From the NCBI RefSeq assembly GCF_000758585.1, contig NZ_CP009281.1, forward strand, positions 6,076,001-6,140,000: a DNA stretch of 64,000 nucleotides, read 5' to 3'. Source of the DNA: Paenibacillus sp. FSL R5-0345 (GTDB taxonomy: Bacteria > Bacillota > Bacilli > Paenibacillales > Paenibacillaceae). Made by a program: the position numbers and the translations under genes. Under the pieces are notes generated by a model. It had not been told where the DNA came from, searched no databases, and worked only from the letters and a program-made list of their open reading frames with translations. This document shows, piece after piece, positions 18,154 through 26,416 of the stretch (position 1 is its first letter; every line of letters begins with the position of its first letter).

Positions 18154-18765
18154 TTATGATAAAAGCGAAAAAGTTATTGTGCTTTCAATGATGGCTGCAA
18201 CAAATAGCAGGATTACAGTCCATATAGATGCCGTGAGTGTTTGACGCATAAAGAAAGACCAATCTGCCCCTCTCTCCATTTTCCTAGTGGAAGAACTAAA
18301 TATACTTGAGAGTACTTTCCCGCCGAACTGCAGTCCAAATGCACAAGCAATAATGATCGCCGGAATCTCTATAATCCCGTGTGGCAGCAGTCCTTTTACA
18401 ATAAGCTCGAACAAGTCCTGTCCTTGCAGTGCTGATAAATGAATCAGATAGCCGATAACCGCTCCGTTAATAAATAAGAATATGGCTGGCAGTATACCGA
18501 GCAACGCCCCTAAAAATATGATAAGAACACCCTTGATGCTGTTATTTAAAAATATAAATACAAAGAAGCTCCATTGCGGATTAGAAGAATCTCTAAGGTT
18601 GCCACTGATTTCACTGAGCCCCTCTAATTGCTGAACCAATAGCTTTTCCAGACTGCTGGTAGCTACCCACCCTATAACCGCTCCTACTGCGAAGAGCAGA
18701 CAGGAAAGCAATAAAGCCTTCCGGATCGTTTTTAGATCTTTAATAAACGTGAAGAACGACAACAT
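18154..18765 (-). CDS. spoIIM: Stage II sporulation protein M (SpoIIM/DUF95)
   Basis: A 203-residue integral membrane protein with five hydrophobic segments, one of the first being ALLLSCLLFAVGAVIGWVATS, and the family motif around LPHGIIEIPAIIIACAFGLQFG. SpoIIM, with SpoIIP and SpoIID, forms the machine that thins septal peptidoglycan and drives engulfment of the forespore. The start is set at the ATG at 18765 behind AGGAGGG; an upstream start would add 27 residues with no ribosome site. It is divergent from pdaB, 108 bp apart. In many genomes DUF95 proteins are also non-spore membrane proteins, but the neighbours here support sporulation. Confidence 0.85.
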   Translation of the reverse strand: MLSFFTFIKDLKTIRKALLLSCLLFAVGAVIGWVATSSLEKLLVQQLEGLSEISGNLRDSSNPQWSFFVFIFLNNSIKGVLIIFLGALLGILPAIFLFINGAVIGYLIHLSALQGQDLFELIVKGLLPHGIIEIPAIIIACAFGLQFGGKVLSSIFSSSTRKMERGADWSFFMRQTLTASIWTVILLFVAAIIESTITFSLLS

Positions 18766-18873
18766 AAATACCCTCCTGAAATTGTGATCTCTGTTTCTTA
18801 GGTCATAACCGTGCGGTACGAGCATACATTTAGAACAAACAAGCATTTCGCATGGGAGAGGAGCGCTGTCATT

Positions 18874-19677
18874 ATGAATTCTTTTTATGTATTCAGCGGC
18901 AAAAAGATTAAACGATTCATCTATATCTTCGCCGCTGTGCTTCTTGCTGCTGGAGTTGTATACGTCGAGAGGGGAAACATAACCGTTTTTTCTGAATCCG
19001 GACCTTCCGCGATCTACAGTGTACCAACAGAGAAGAAGCTGATTGCCCTGACCTTCGATATTAGCTGGGGGGAGAAAAGACCTGAGCCGATTTTGAAGGT
19101 ACTTGAAGACAAGAAAGTGGACAAAGCCACCTTCTTCCTGTCGTCACCATGGAGTAAGACTCACCCAGACATTGTAACTAACATCAAGAATGCAGGTTTT
19201 GAAATTGGAAGTCATGGTCATAAACACGTCAATTACAGCACACTAAGCAACGAAGAAATTCGCACACAGATCTCAACGGCTCACACCGTACTTACCGAAT
19301 TAACCGGCACTGAGCCCAATTTGATTCGTATGCCTAATGGGGATTTTGACAAAAGAGTCCTTCAGGTTGCCAGCGATCTCGGTTACAAGGTCATTCAATG
19401 GGATACAGACTCTCTGGACTGGAAGAATATCGGCGTAGACAATATCGTGAAGCGTGTAACGACAAAAGCGCATCCAGGTGATATCGTCCTTCTACATGCC
19501 AGTGATTCCTGCAAACAAACACATGAAGCACTTCCACTCATTATCGACGAGCTCCGCAGACAAGGTTATGAATTCGTTACCGTCTCTGAGCTGATTAGTC
19601 AAAGCAATACCGAAGGTAAAGAAGTTCGCGACTCAGCTTCACTTAGTAATGCCTTAGAGGACGCGGCTGGACTGTAA
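18874..19677 (+). CDS. pdaB: Polysaccharide deacetylase family sporulation protein PdaB
   Basis: A 267-residue protein with an N-terminal membrane anchor (FIYIFAAVLLAAGVVYV) and a NodB-type deacetylase domain. Visible motifs are TFDISWGE (motif 1, in which the second Asp of the usual TFDD is Ile), SHGHKHVNYS (motif 2), and RMPNGDFD (motif 3, a variant of RPPxG). The altered motifs are like those of PdaB, which is needed to keep spore cortex. The start at 18874 follows GAGGAG. It keeps the pdaB-kbaA-gerD-salA-cwlD neighbourhood of B. subtilis apart from an inserted ppk2. Confidence 0.9.
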   Translation: MNSFYVFSGKKIKRFIYIFAAVLLAAGVVYVERGNITVFSESGPSAIYSVPTEKKLIALTFDISWGEKRPEPILKVLEDKKVDKATFFLSSPWSKTHPDIVTNIKNAGFEIGSHGHKHVNYSTLSNEEIRTQISTAHTVLTELTGTEPNLIRMPNGDFDKRVLQVASDLGYKVIQWDTDSLDWKNIGVDNIVKRVTTKAHPGDIVLLHASDSCKQTHEALPLIIDELRRQGYEFVTVSELISQSNTEGKEVRDSASLSNALEDAAGL

Positions 19678-19727
19678 AGTACATTTCAATCTCTGGTGCC
19701 GTAATGGATGTTGATTCGTCCAAAGGA

Positions 19728-20549
19728 TTAATGACGTGGAGAAATGAGTTCCGATATGTCGGGTGTGGGGGTATTCAGCTTCGGATAGCTCAGATCCAGA
19801 CTCTCCAGTGTCTTTACTACGATGGATAAGGTCAAATAGTTGCGGTACCATTGATGATTGGCGGGTATCCAGTACCAGGGTGCTTTATCTATGCTAGTTT
19901 CCTTAAAAACATCTTCATATGCTTCTTGGTAATCATCCCAATACTCCCGCTCCTGGAGATCACTTGCATCGAATTTCCAGTGTTTTTTAGGATCTTCAAG
20001 TCTTTCCTTGATTTTCTTTAACTGCTTCTCTTTAGAAATGTGCAGAAAAAGCTTGATAATTGTCGTCCCCTCTTCCACCAGCATTTCCTCAAACTGCCGT
20101 ATGTAACGAAAACGGCGCTTTAGGTCATCCTTTTTCAACCCTCCATGTACCCGCGGTACCAATACATCTTCATAGTGCGAACGATTAAATGCAGAGATAT
20201 AGCCCTTAGGGGGAGTTTTCTGATGTACCCTCCATAGGAAATCATGAGCCTCTTCCTCAAGAGATGGTTTCTTGAAGCTGGTAACTATGAAGCCTTGTGG
20301 ATTGATGCCTGAAAAAATATGCTTAACCGTTCCATCCTTACCGCTAGAATCCATTCCTTGCAGAATTACAAGCAGCGAGTGCTTTTTCTGAGCAAACAAA
20401 ATATCTTGTAGCTCTGCCAAACGTGCTTTAAGCTCTTCTGTTTTGGCTTCTGCTTCTTTTTTGGATTTAAAAATACCTATATCGTCCGGATCCAGCTTGT
20501 TAAGCCGGATTTCTTTTGTGTCTTTTATCATATAGCGCTTGATGTCCAT
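19728..20549 (-). CDS. PPK2-family polyphosphate:nucleotide phosphotransferase
   Basis: A 273-residue PPK2 enzyme that moves phosphate from polyphosphate to nucleotides. The Walker A is GMDSSGKDG (around residue 75) and the lid/Walker B segment is NRSHYEDVLVPRVHGG; a C-terminal WYWIPANHQWYRN block is also typical. The single-domain length suggests a class I or III PPK2; the preferred nucleotide cannot be told. The ATG at 20549 follows AGGAGGGG. It is inserted between kbaA and pdaB, which are adjacent in B. subtilis, and has a long, repeat-containing leader. Confidence 0.9.
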   Translation of the reverse strand: MDIKRYMIKDTKEIRLNKLDPDDIGIFKSKKEAEAKTEELKARLAELQDILFAQKKHSLLVILQGMDSSGKDGTVKHIFSGINPQGFIVTSFKKPSLEEEAHDFLWRVHQKTPPKGYISAFNRSHYEDVLVPRVHGGLKKDDLKRRFRYIRQFEEMLVEEGTTIIKLFLHISKEKQLKKIKERLEDPKKHWKFDASDLQEREYWDDYQEAYEDVFKETSIDKAPWYWIPANHQWYRNYLTLSIVVKTLESLDLSYPKLNTPTPDISELISPRH

Positions 20550-20564
20550 ATATTCCCCTCCTAA

Positions 20565-20700
20565 AAGTTTTGTGAGCGTTACTACACTTGTGTTACTTCG
20601 TACAAAACTCACTTCGGAAGTATCTACTAAGTTTTGTAAAGCATATACATCATTGAGGAGCTTCGTACAAAACTCGCTTCGGAAGCATTTTCTTAGTTAT
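20565..20700. repeat. Tandem ~65-bp imperfect repeat with hairpins, upstream of ppk2
   Basis: Two copies of CTTCGTACAAAACTCrCTTCGGAAG lie at 20596-20620 and 20661-20685, period 65 bp, each preceded by AAGTTTTGT. On the minus strand each unit has a CTTCCGAAG palindrome and can fold AGTTTTGT...ACAAAACT into a hairpin, so the ppk2 leader would carry two tandem hairpins just before its AGGAGGGG site. A shorter relative (AAAGTTTTGC/GCAAAACTTT) occurs before rpmJ. Function unknown. Confidence 0.6.
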
Positions 20701-20757
20701 GTGTTCTTTAAGATTAACCTCCTTAATCAGATTTTAATCGTTTAGATATAGTAAGAG

Positions 20758-20794
20758 CAAAAAACCCCGTCTTCTGAAATCAGAGCACGGGGTT
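20758..20794 (-). terminator. Intrinsic terminator after kbaA
   Basis: Minus-strand stem AACCCCGT/ACGGGGTT with a partly paired interior, followed by TTTTTTG, 26 bp after the kbaA stop. Confidence 0.85.
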
Positions 20795-20819
20795 CATTGT
20801 TTAGTGCCTTCCCCATTCA

Positions 20820-21410
20820 TTATCCGGCTGCCGGCTTCAGAATACGGTGTAGCATCAAAATTTGGAATGCATTACAAGCAATAAGCGGAACAACAATAAA
20901 TACTGTTGCACTATCAACACCTATACGGAGCACGCCAATAACTTCCACAATTGAAATAGCTGTCATAAAAAAGAGGGTTGGAATCAAAGCTGAGATGTTT
21001 GTACTTTTTACTTTGAAATAAGACACAATAATAGCTGCTAGCAAAATAACGATTCCTAATATTAGATCAGACATAACATTTCTTTCCCCACCAACGACGG
21101 TACGCAAAAAAATCAGTTCAAGCAATGCGAGCACAGAAAGCACTAGTTGTATGTATTTCCAAACCTTTTGTGGAAAAACGCCGTTACCCATATAATTCAA
21201 AATCAAATAGGCAAAAAAACCAAGTTGCGAATAAACGCTTACAAGCATACCGTAGCCAAGCAGAATCAGCGGGTATAAAAAGAAATCCCCGACACTTTTG
21301 AAATCAATCTTACCATTTACGAATTGCAGTGCCAGACCAGCGATTACAGCCCCACCCGCTCCTATAAGGAGGGTAGTCCAAAATAAATGAAACCATTTTT
21401 TTATACTCAG
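20820..21410 (-). CDS. kbaA: KinB signalling pathway activation protein KbaA
   Basis: A membrane protein of about 196 residues with six hydrophobic segments (for example FWTTLLIGAGGAVIAGLAL and ILGIVILLAAIIVSYF). KbaA is needed for KinB activity in the phosphorelay that starts sporulation. Identity rests on length, topology, the start-proximal FxxTLLIG motif and the gerD-side location. The start is unclear: the GTG at 21419 lies inside the AGGAGGTG ribosome site, and the first properly spaced codon (8 bases after AGGAGG) is a CTG at 21410. I list the CTG start. No in-frame ATG exists nearby. Confidence 0.8.
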   Translation of the reverse strand: MSIKKWFHLFWTTLLIGAGGAVIAGLALQFVNGKIDFKSVGDFFLYPLILLGYGMLVSVYSQLGFFAYLILNYMGNGVFPQKVWKYIQLVLSVLALLELIFLRTVVGGERNVMSDLILGIVILLAAIIVSYFKVKSTNISALIPTLFFMTAISIVEVIGVLRIGVDSATVFIVVPLIACNAFQILMLHRILKPAAG

Positions 21411-21539
21411 CCAATTCACCTCCTCTTGTCAGATTTATTTTACCAAGGATACCGACAAAACACCATTACACCCACAACATAAATGTGATCTAATTCGGCA
21501 TAATACATCTAGAGAATCCTATAAAGGAGGGCAGCGCCA

Positions 21540-22211
21540 ATGAAATGGAGATTTATCGGTTCTGTGGGTTTGGCTTTGGGCTTTGTTATGGCCTTAACGG
21601 CTTGCGGAGGTGAGCAGAGCAGTTCTTCTTCCGGACAAGGCAGTTATAAAGAAACGAAGACCATGGTTTTAGATATATTGAAAAGCGATGAGGGTAAAAA
21701 AGCGGTTGAGGAATCATTATCAAGCTCCAGCTCTAGCGGTACCAGTGGAATGAGCATGAAGATGATGCCACTTCAAACAACAGAGGAGATCAAGCTCGCT
21801 GTTAAAAATACTCTCACTGCACCGGAATATCAGAAGGAAATCGAGAAGATAATGACTGATCCCAAATTCGCGGGCGATTTTGCTAAAGCCATTCAATCAC
21901 AAAGCAAGGAACTACACCTTCAGCTAATTAAGGATCCCACTTATCAGAAATCAGTCGAAGAAATTATGAAGTCTCCAGAAATGATGACAATGTTTTTAAA
22001 TCTCACCAAAACACCTGATTACCGTAAACAATCCATGAAGACCATGCAGGAATCCATGCAAACTCCATTATTTCGCATGGAAGTATTGAATTTACTTAAA
22101 AAAGTCGTACAAGAAGAACTTGAACCAAAAGAGAAAAAAGAAAAGGGTAGCGAAGGTGGCGACAAACAGGAAAGCAGTGGCGGCGGCAGCGGCGATGATT
22201 CAAGTTCTTAA
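21540..22211 (+). CDS. gerD: Spore germination lipoprotein GerD
   Basis: A 223-residue lipoprotein. The signal peptide ends in the lipobox LTAC with the modified cysteine at residue 22, followed by a Ser/Gly linker, a helical core (EIKLAVKNTLTAPEYQKEIEKI and related repeats KDPTYQKSVEEIMKSPE) and a Ser/Gly-rich tail. GerD sits in the inner spore membrane and clusters the nutrient germinant receptors. AAAGGAGGG lies 10 bases before the ATG. CATAATA at 21499-21505 resembles a forespore sigma-G -10, but I found no convincing -35. It is convergent with salA. Confidence 0.92.
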   Translation: MKWRFIGSVGLALGFVMALTACGGEQSSSSSGQGSYKETKTMVLDILKSDEGKKAVEESLSSSSSSGTSGMSMKMMPLQTTEEIKLAVKNTLTAPEYQKEIEKIMTDPKFAGDFAKAIQSQSKELHLQLIKDPTYQKSVEEIMKSPEMMTMFLNLTKTPDYRKQSMKTMQESMQTPLFRMEVLNLLKKVVQEELEPKEKKEKGSEGGDKQESSGGGSGDDSSS

Positions 22212-22258
22212 AAAAAAAGGCCTTCTCCCACTAATACGTGTGGGAAGGCCTCTTTTTT
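22210..22258. terminator. Bidirectional terminator between gerD and salA
   Basis: A hairpin AGGCCTTC(T)CCCAC / GTGGGAAGGCCT with an A-run on one side and a T-run on the other. It can end both the rightward gerD and the leftward salA transcripts. Confidence 0.9.
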
Positions 22259-22269
22259 ATGCACAAGAG

Positions 22270-23370
22270 TTAGTGCTCATATTTGGCAATAAGTTTATCA
22301 GCAATTTCTGCAAATAATTGTCCTGATGGTGTCTCTTCTTTGTATACAGAAGGTGAGAAATCCGGTTCGGAAATATGGTTGTCCGGTGCACCTAGCGGTA
22401 TTTGTGCAAGCAGCTCCGTATGAAGCGTCTCGGCAAGCCTTGCTCCTCCGCCTCTGCCAAAGATATAATCTTTCTTACCACAGTCAGTACACTCATAATA
22501 AGCCATGTTCTCAATGACTCCAATAATCTCATGATCAGTCTGTAGAGCCATAGAGCCCGCTCTAGCCGCCACAAACGCAGCTGTAGCATGAGGTGTCGTC
22601 ACTATGATCTCTTTGCTGTGAGGCAGCATCTGATGCACGTCAAGCGCCACATCACCTGTACCTGGGGGAAGATCAAGCAGCATATAATCAAGTTCACCCC
22701 AACCGACATCATTGAAGAACTGGCGAAGCATTTTACCAAGCATAGGCCCCCGCCAAATCACTGGACTATTCTCACGGATAAAGAAGCCCATAGACATGAC
22801 CTTCACTCCGAAACGTTCCACAGGAATAATCGTTCCTTCTTCAACAACCGGCCCCTCTTCAATCCCCATCATGTCAGGAATGCTGAAACCATAAATATCG
22901 GCATCGATTAGACCCACTTTTTTTCCTTTTCTTGCTAGGGCTACGGCCAAATTCACTGTTACAGTGGATTTACCAACTCCACCTTTACCGCTGGCCACGG
23001 CGATAAAGTTCACACCCGAGCTCTCGCTAATTAATTCATGGTCATCAAGGCCGGCAGCATGTCCCTTAAGTTTCCCAGGTTCATCAACTTCCTCTGCACT
23101 CTCTCCGCGAAGGATAGCACGTTCATAATCGGTTGCATCACGAAGCCGGATATGTACATTTGAAGCCCCACCCGCTTCAAGCAATTCACGAACCTGTTGT
23201 TCTAGATCCATGCGACTTTGCTCTTCAGGATTCAGACATACGATAGATAAAGAAATACGATCTTCTTTAATCATAATGTCACGAATCAGCTGTAGTTCCA
23301 CAAGGCTTTTTCCAGTTTCCGAGTCTGTTAATGGCTGCAGTATTTCCTGAATTTGTTCCTTAGTCAGCAT
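22270..23370 (-). CDS. salA: Mrp/NBP35-family ATP-binding protein SalA
   Basis: A 366-residue protein with an N-terminal MIP18-type domain (about 5-80), a linker and a deviant Walker A GKGGVGKST around residue 130, followed by LIDADIYGFSIP and LPPGTGD. A CTDCG pair in the C-terminal part could hold an Fe-S cluster as in Mrp scaffolds. In B. subtilis SalA also represses scoC and so raises exoprotease production. The start is taken at the ATG at 23370, 7 bases after AGAGGTG. It is convergent with gerD and follows cwlD on the same strand. Confidence 0.9.
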   Translation of the reverse strand: MLTKEQIQEILQPLTDSETGKSLVELQLIRDIMIKEDRISLSIVCLNPEEQSRMDLEQQVRELLEAGGASNVHIRLRDATDYERAILRGESAEEVDEPGKLKGHAAGLDDHELISESSGVNFIAVASGKGGVGKSTVTVNLAVALARKGKKVGLIDADIYGFSIPDMMGIEEGPVVEEGTIIPVERFGVKVMSMGFFIRENSPVIWRGPMLGKMLRQFFNDVGWGELDYMLLDLPPGTGDVALDVHQMLPHSKEIIVTTPHATAAFVAARAGSMALQTDHEIIGVIENMAYYECTDCGKKDYIFGRGGGARLAETLHTELLAQIPLGAPDNHISEPDFSPSVYKEETPSGQLFAEIADKLIAKYEH

Positions 23371-23457
23371 GGAAAGCACCTCTGTTTCCTTTCCGGTTAA
23401 GAAATTCTCCGGAGTTTTTGTCTATTATAACATTACCTGTCTCCCCATGAGTAGTCC

Positions 23458-24201
23458 TTACTGCTCGGAGGCGTACCGAAGAATGCCGCGATAAATGCTA
23501 GTCGCTACCTTCCGCTGGTAGACATCATTTCCGAGTAGAGCGGATTCCTGGGGGTGTGATAAGAAGCCGACTTCTACAAGCACCGCTGGTATTTTTAATG
23601 CTTTTAGCAGATATACAGTATTCACTGTCTTCGCCACACGATCGGTATTCTCTAGCGTAGTCTTCAGCTCACTCTGCACAAACTCCGCAATTGCTTTATT
23701 ATCCTTATGATTGGGGTAGTAAAAGGTCTGCGCTCCACTCCAACGATTCGAAGGGACACTGTTCATGTGAACGCTTATAAAAAGGTCTGCGCCTTTCTCT
23801 TCGATGCTTCTTACCCTTTGTTTAAGATCTTCCGTCTTGCGCTTAGAATAGCCCTTAGTGCCTTCCAGAGCCAAATCATAATCACCCTCACGAGTCATTA
23901 CTACAATAGCCCCTGCCTGTTGCAGATAATCACGCAAATACAGCGATACCGCGAGATTAATATCTTTCTCAATCAGCCCTTCCCGGCTAACTGCTCCTCC
24001 ATCAGCTCCACCATGTCCCGCATCGAGAGCAATAACCTTTCCTGACAAGGGCAGACTCCAATAATTTAGTGTTTTAGCGGTAGGCATGTCATACGCTATA
24101 ATTCCGATCATTATAGCCAGCAGTGTCGCGCCAAGCATACTTTTTTTGATACTGCTCCATGAAATCCAGACCGAGACTTTATTCTGCTTTCGGCCAGACA
24201 T
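23458..24201 (-). CDS. cwlD: N-acetylmuramoyl-L-alanine amidase CwlD
   Basis: A 247-residue amidase with an N-terminal membrane anchor (SMLGATLLAIMIGIIAYDM) and an Amidase_3 domain. The zinc ligands are in LDAGHGGADGGA (His), GLIEKDIN (Glu) and SVHMNSVPS (His), with the catalytic Glu in LVEVGFLSHPQE. CwlD, with PdaA, makes muramic-delta-lactam in spore cortex, needed for germination. The start at 24201 follows GAGGGGG; the earlier ATG at 24237 has no site. Synteny with salA and rpsI is as in B. subtilis apart from the inserted sat-cysH. Confidence 0.92.
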   Translation of the reverse strand: MSGRKQNKVSVWISWSSIKKSMLGATLLAIMIGIIAYDMPTAKTLNYWSLPLSGKVIALDAGHGGADGGAVSREGLIEKDINLAVSLYLRDYLQQAGAIVVMTREGDYDLALEGTKGYSKRKTEDLKQRVRSIEEKGADLFISVHMNSVPSNRWSGAQTFYYPNHKDNKAIAEFVQSELKTTLENTDRVAKTVNTVYLLKALKIPAVLVEVGFLSHPQESALLGNDVYQRKVATSIYRGILRYASEQ

Positions 24202-24279
24202 AACAAAGACCCCCTCGTCCCGATAGATAATACTCATCTATATGGGACAAGAAGGTCAAATAGTACTAGCTGACAGTGA

Positions 24280-25449
24280 TTAAGCTGTAACTTCTTGAGT
24301 CATACCTTCAATCAGAATCTGCGCAACCTCAGGCCGCGTAAATTCTGGCGGAGGACATTGGCCGTCACGGAGCAAAGCCCGTACCTTCGTACCCGACAAT
24401 GTCATGTGATCATCGCTAGGATGAGGGCAAGTTTTACTAGAAGCCATATTTCCGCATTTTTTACAGAAGAAGCTGTGTTCAAAAAATAATGGAGTTATAT
24501 CAAGCTCTTCAGCACTAAAATTCGAGAAAATTTCCTGTGCCTCGTAAGTTCCGTAGTAATCCCCTACGCCCGCATGGTCACGACCCACGATGAAGTGGGT
24601 ACAGCCGTAATTTTTGCGAACCATGGCATGGAAAATTGCTTCCCTAGGACCTGCATAACGCATTGCCGCTGGAAAAACACCAAGGAAGGTGCGATCCTCA
24701 GGATAATAATTCTCCAAAAGCGCCAGGTAGCTCTTCATCCGCACATTTGCCGGTACATCATCCGATTTCGTCTCACCCACAAGTGGATTTAGAAATAGAG
24801 CGTCTACAACCTCCATAGCGCACTTTTGAATGTATTCATGAGCTCGATGAACCGGATTACGTGTTTGGAACCCTACAACCGTTCTCCAGCCCTTATCAGC
24901 AAATATTTTCCGCGTATCCGCAGGATCAAAATAAAACTCACTGAACTTCTCAGGCTGTGGTCGATTCAAGACTGTAATCGGTCCTCCAACATAAGTCGAA
25001 GGACGAGCCAGCAACTTACTCACTCCAGGATGTTCAGGATCTGTTGTTTTGAAGACATTTTGTGCTTCAATCGTTTGATCAACAGTATAAATACTTTCAA
25101 TATCCAATAAACCGTAAATCTCGCCATCGTCTTCACCGATTAGAGAAACTTTATCCCCAATTGATAATCCGGCAGCCACATCATCTTCTACAGCTAGTGT
25201 TATTGGAATGCTCCACACAGTGCCATCTGCTAAACGCATGCTTTTTACCACTGAAAGATAGTCTTGCTCATTTAAAAAGCCAGTTAGTGGGGAAAACGCA
25301 CCTACAGCTATAAGATCCAAATCGGATAAAGTCCAGGTATTCAAGGCAATTGCCTTGTTGTCACGTGCGAGATTTAGCAATTCTTCTCTTTCAGTTCCCT
25401 CTACTACACGGTTAACCAAAGTTCCGCCATGCGGACGTATTGAAGTCAT
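24280..25449 (-). CDS. sat: Sulfate adenylyltransferase (ATP sulfurylase)
   Basis: A 389-residue dissimilatory-type ATP sulfurylase used here for assimilation. It activates sulfate with ATP to APS. Visible motifs are RNPVHRAHEY (QxRNPxHxxH type), GRDHAGVGDYYG, and a zinc site FFCKKCGNMASSKTCPH. The ATG at 25449 lies 7 bases after AAGGAGA. It follows cysH by 37 bp on the same strand, so both likely form one operon. There is no APS kinase gene here, in line with direct reduction of APS. Confidence 0.95.
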   Translation of the reverse strand: MTSIRPHGGTLVNRVVEGTEREELLNLARDNKAIALNTWTLSDLDLIAVGAFSPLTGFLNEQDYLSVVKSMRLADGTVWSIPITLAVEDDVAAGLSIGDKVSLIGEDDGEIYGLLDIESIYTVDQTIEAQNVFKTTDPEHPGVSKLLARPSTYVGGPITVLNRPQPEKFSEFYFDPADTRKIFADKGWRTVVGFQTRNPVHRAHEYIQKCAMEVVDALFLNPLVGETKSDDVPANVRMKSYLALLENYYPEDRTFLGVFPAAMRYAGPREAIFHAMVRKNYGCTHFIVGRDHAGVGDYYGTYEAQEIFSNFSAEELDITPLFFEHSFFCKKCGNMASSKTCPHPSDDHMTLSGTKVRALLRDGQCPPPEFTRPEVAQILIEGMTQEVTA

Positions 25450-25486
25450 CTTAGTCTCTCCTTCTATGTTCCCACAGGGATATGTC

Positions 25487-26179
25487 TTATTTGTGCAAAC
25501 CGCATTCTGTCTTTTCTGATCCAGACCAACGGCCAGCACGCGGATCTTCACCTGGCATAACCTGACGAGTACATTGTTCACAGCCGATACTTGGATAGTT
25601 ACGGTCGTGTAGAGGGTTATAGATTACGTCATTTTCACGAATATAGTTCCATACATCTTCTGAAGTCCAATCCGCAATAGGATTAAACTTTACTAAACCA
25701 AATTTATAATCATACTCAACCTTTTTAGCATTTGCGCGGGTAGGTGCTTGGTCACGGCGAATTCCAGTAATCCATGCTTCATATTGAGATAATATACGAG
25801 TCAGCGGTTCAACTTTACGAATTCCACAACATTGGTTAGGATCAACAGTCCATAACGCATCACCGTATTGAAGTGCTTGCTCCTGCGTTGTGAGTTGCGG
25901 AGACACACGTACAAACTCTAATCCGTATTTGTCTGCCATTAAATCTCTGGTTTCGTAGGTTTCCTTAAAATGATAATCTGTATCGAGATAAAAGACGTCA
26001 GTAGATGGACTAACCTTGTGAAGCATATCAACAAGCACTACATCTTCGGCACCAAAGCTGCAGGCAAAAGTAATGTTAGGAAATGTTTCAACAGCCCAGC
26101 GGATAATTTCCTCGGGTGAAGCACTCTCTAATTCTTCGGCCTTTATTCTGATCAAATCTTCTTTCTCAAGCAGGTTCAT
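25487..26179 (-). CDS. cysH: Phosphoadenylyl/adenylyl-sulfate reductase CysH
   Basis: A 230-residue reductase of the PP-loop family that makes sulfite from APS (and often PAPS). The PP-loop is CSFGAEDVVLVDML. Cysteine pairs CCG (in PNQCCGIRK) and CEQC (in SIGCEQCTR) are the four [4Fe-4S] ligands of the APS-reducing type, and the C-terminal ECGLHK carries the catalytic cysteine. The ATG follows AAGGAGGAA. It heads a cysH-sat operon inserted between rpsI and cwlD and has a palindrome at its promoter. Confidence 0.95.
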   Translation of the reverse strand: MNLLEKEDLIRIKAEELESASPEEIIRWAVETFPNITFACSFGAEDVVLVDMLHKVSPSTDVFYLDTDYHFKETYETRDLMADKYGLEFVRVSPQLTTQEQALQYGDALWTVDPNQCCGIRKVEPLTRILSQYEAWITGIRRDQAPTRANAKKVEYDYKFGLVKFNPIADWTSEDVWNYIRENDVIYNPLHDRNYPSIGCEQCTRQVMPGEDPRAGRWSGSEKTECGLHK

Positions 26180-26245
26180 TAAGGTATTCCTCCATCCAAA
26201 ATATTAATCGTATGAATAAATAAGGTAAAAGAAGTAATAAAACCA

Positions 26246-26266
26246 ACTATTTCTATATGAAATAGT
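26246..26266. promoter_or_regulatory. Perfect palindrome at the cysH promoter (putative operator)
   Basis: ACTATTTC-TATAT-GAAATAGT has 8-bp arms with a 5-base centre and covers the -10 end and start site of the cysH promoter. A sulfur-responsive repressor such as CymR is a plausible binder, but the sequence is not a clear CymR box as I remember it. Confidence 0.5.
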
Positions 26267-26291
26267 ATATAACTTTTACGGAGGAAGTCAA
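26264..26291 (-). promoter_or_regulatory. Predicted cysH-sat promoter
   Basis: TTGACT (26291-26286), a 16-bp spacer and TATACT (26269-26264), about 85 bp upstream of the cysH ATG. The -10 overlaps a perfect palindrome (next entry). Confidence 0.6.
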
Positions 26292-26325
26292 TGAATTTCA
26301 CCGCTCAGAATTAGTAAATGAATGC

Positions 26326-26358
26326 AAAAAAAGCCCATTTTTTATTCAAAAGGGGCTT
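26326..26358 (-). terminator. Distal terminator of the rplM-rpsI operon
   Basis: Minus-strand stem AAGCCCC/TGGGCTT with an AT-rich loop, followed by seven T residues. Second of two tandem terminators after rpsI. Confidence 0.75.
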
Positions 26359-26363
26359 CAGAG

Positions 26364-26400
26364 TAAAAAATAAAACCCTCGACCATAGAGGCCAAGGGTT
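26364..26400 (-). terminator. Proximal terminator of the rplM-rpsI operon
   Basis: Minus-strand AACCCT..AGGGTT with an inner GGCC/GGTC pairing, then TTTATTTTTT, 17 bp after the rpsI stop. Confidence 0.8.
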
Positions 26401-26416
26401 GAATTCTTGATAAATA

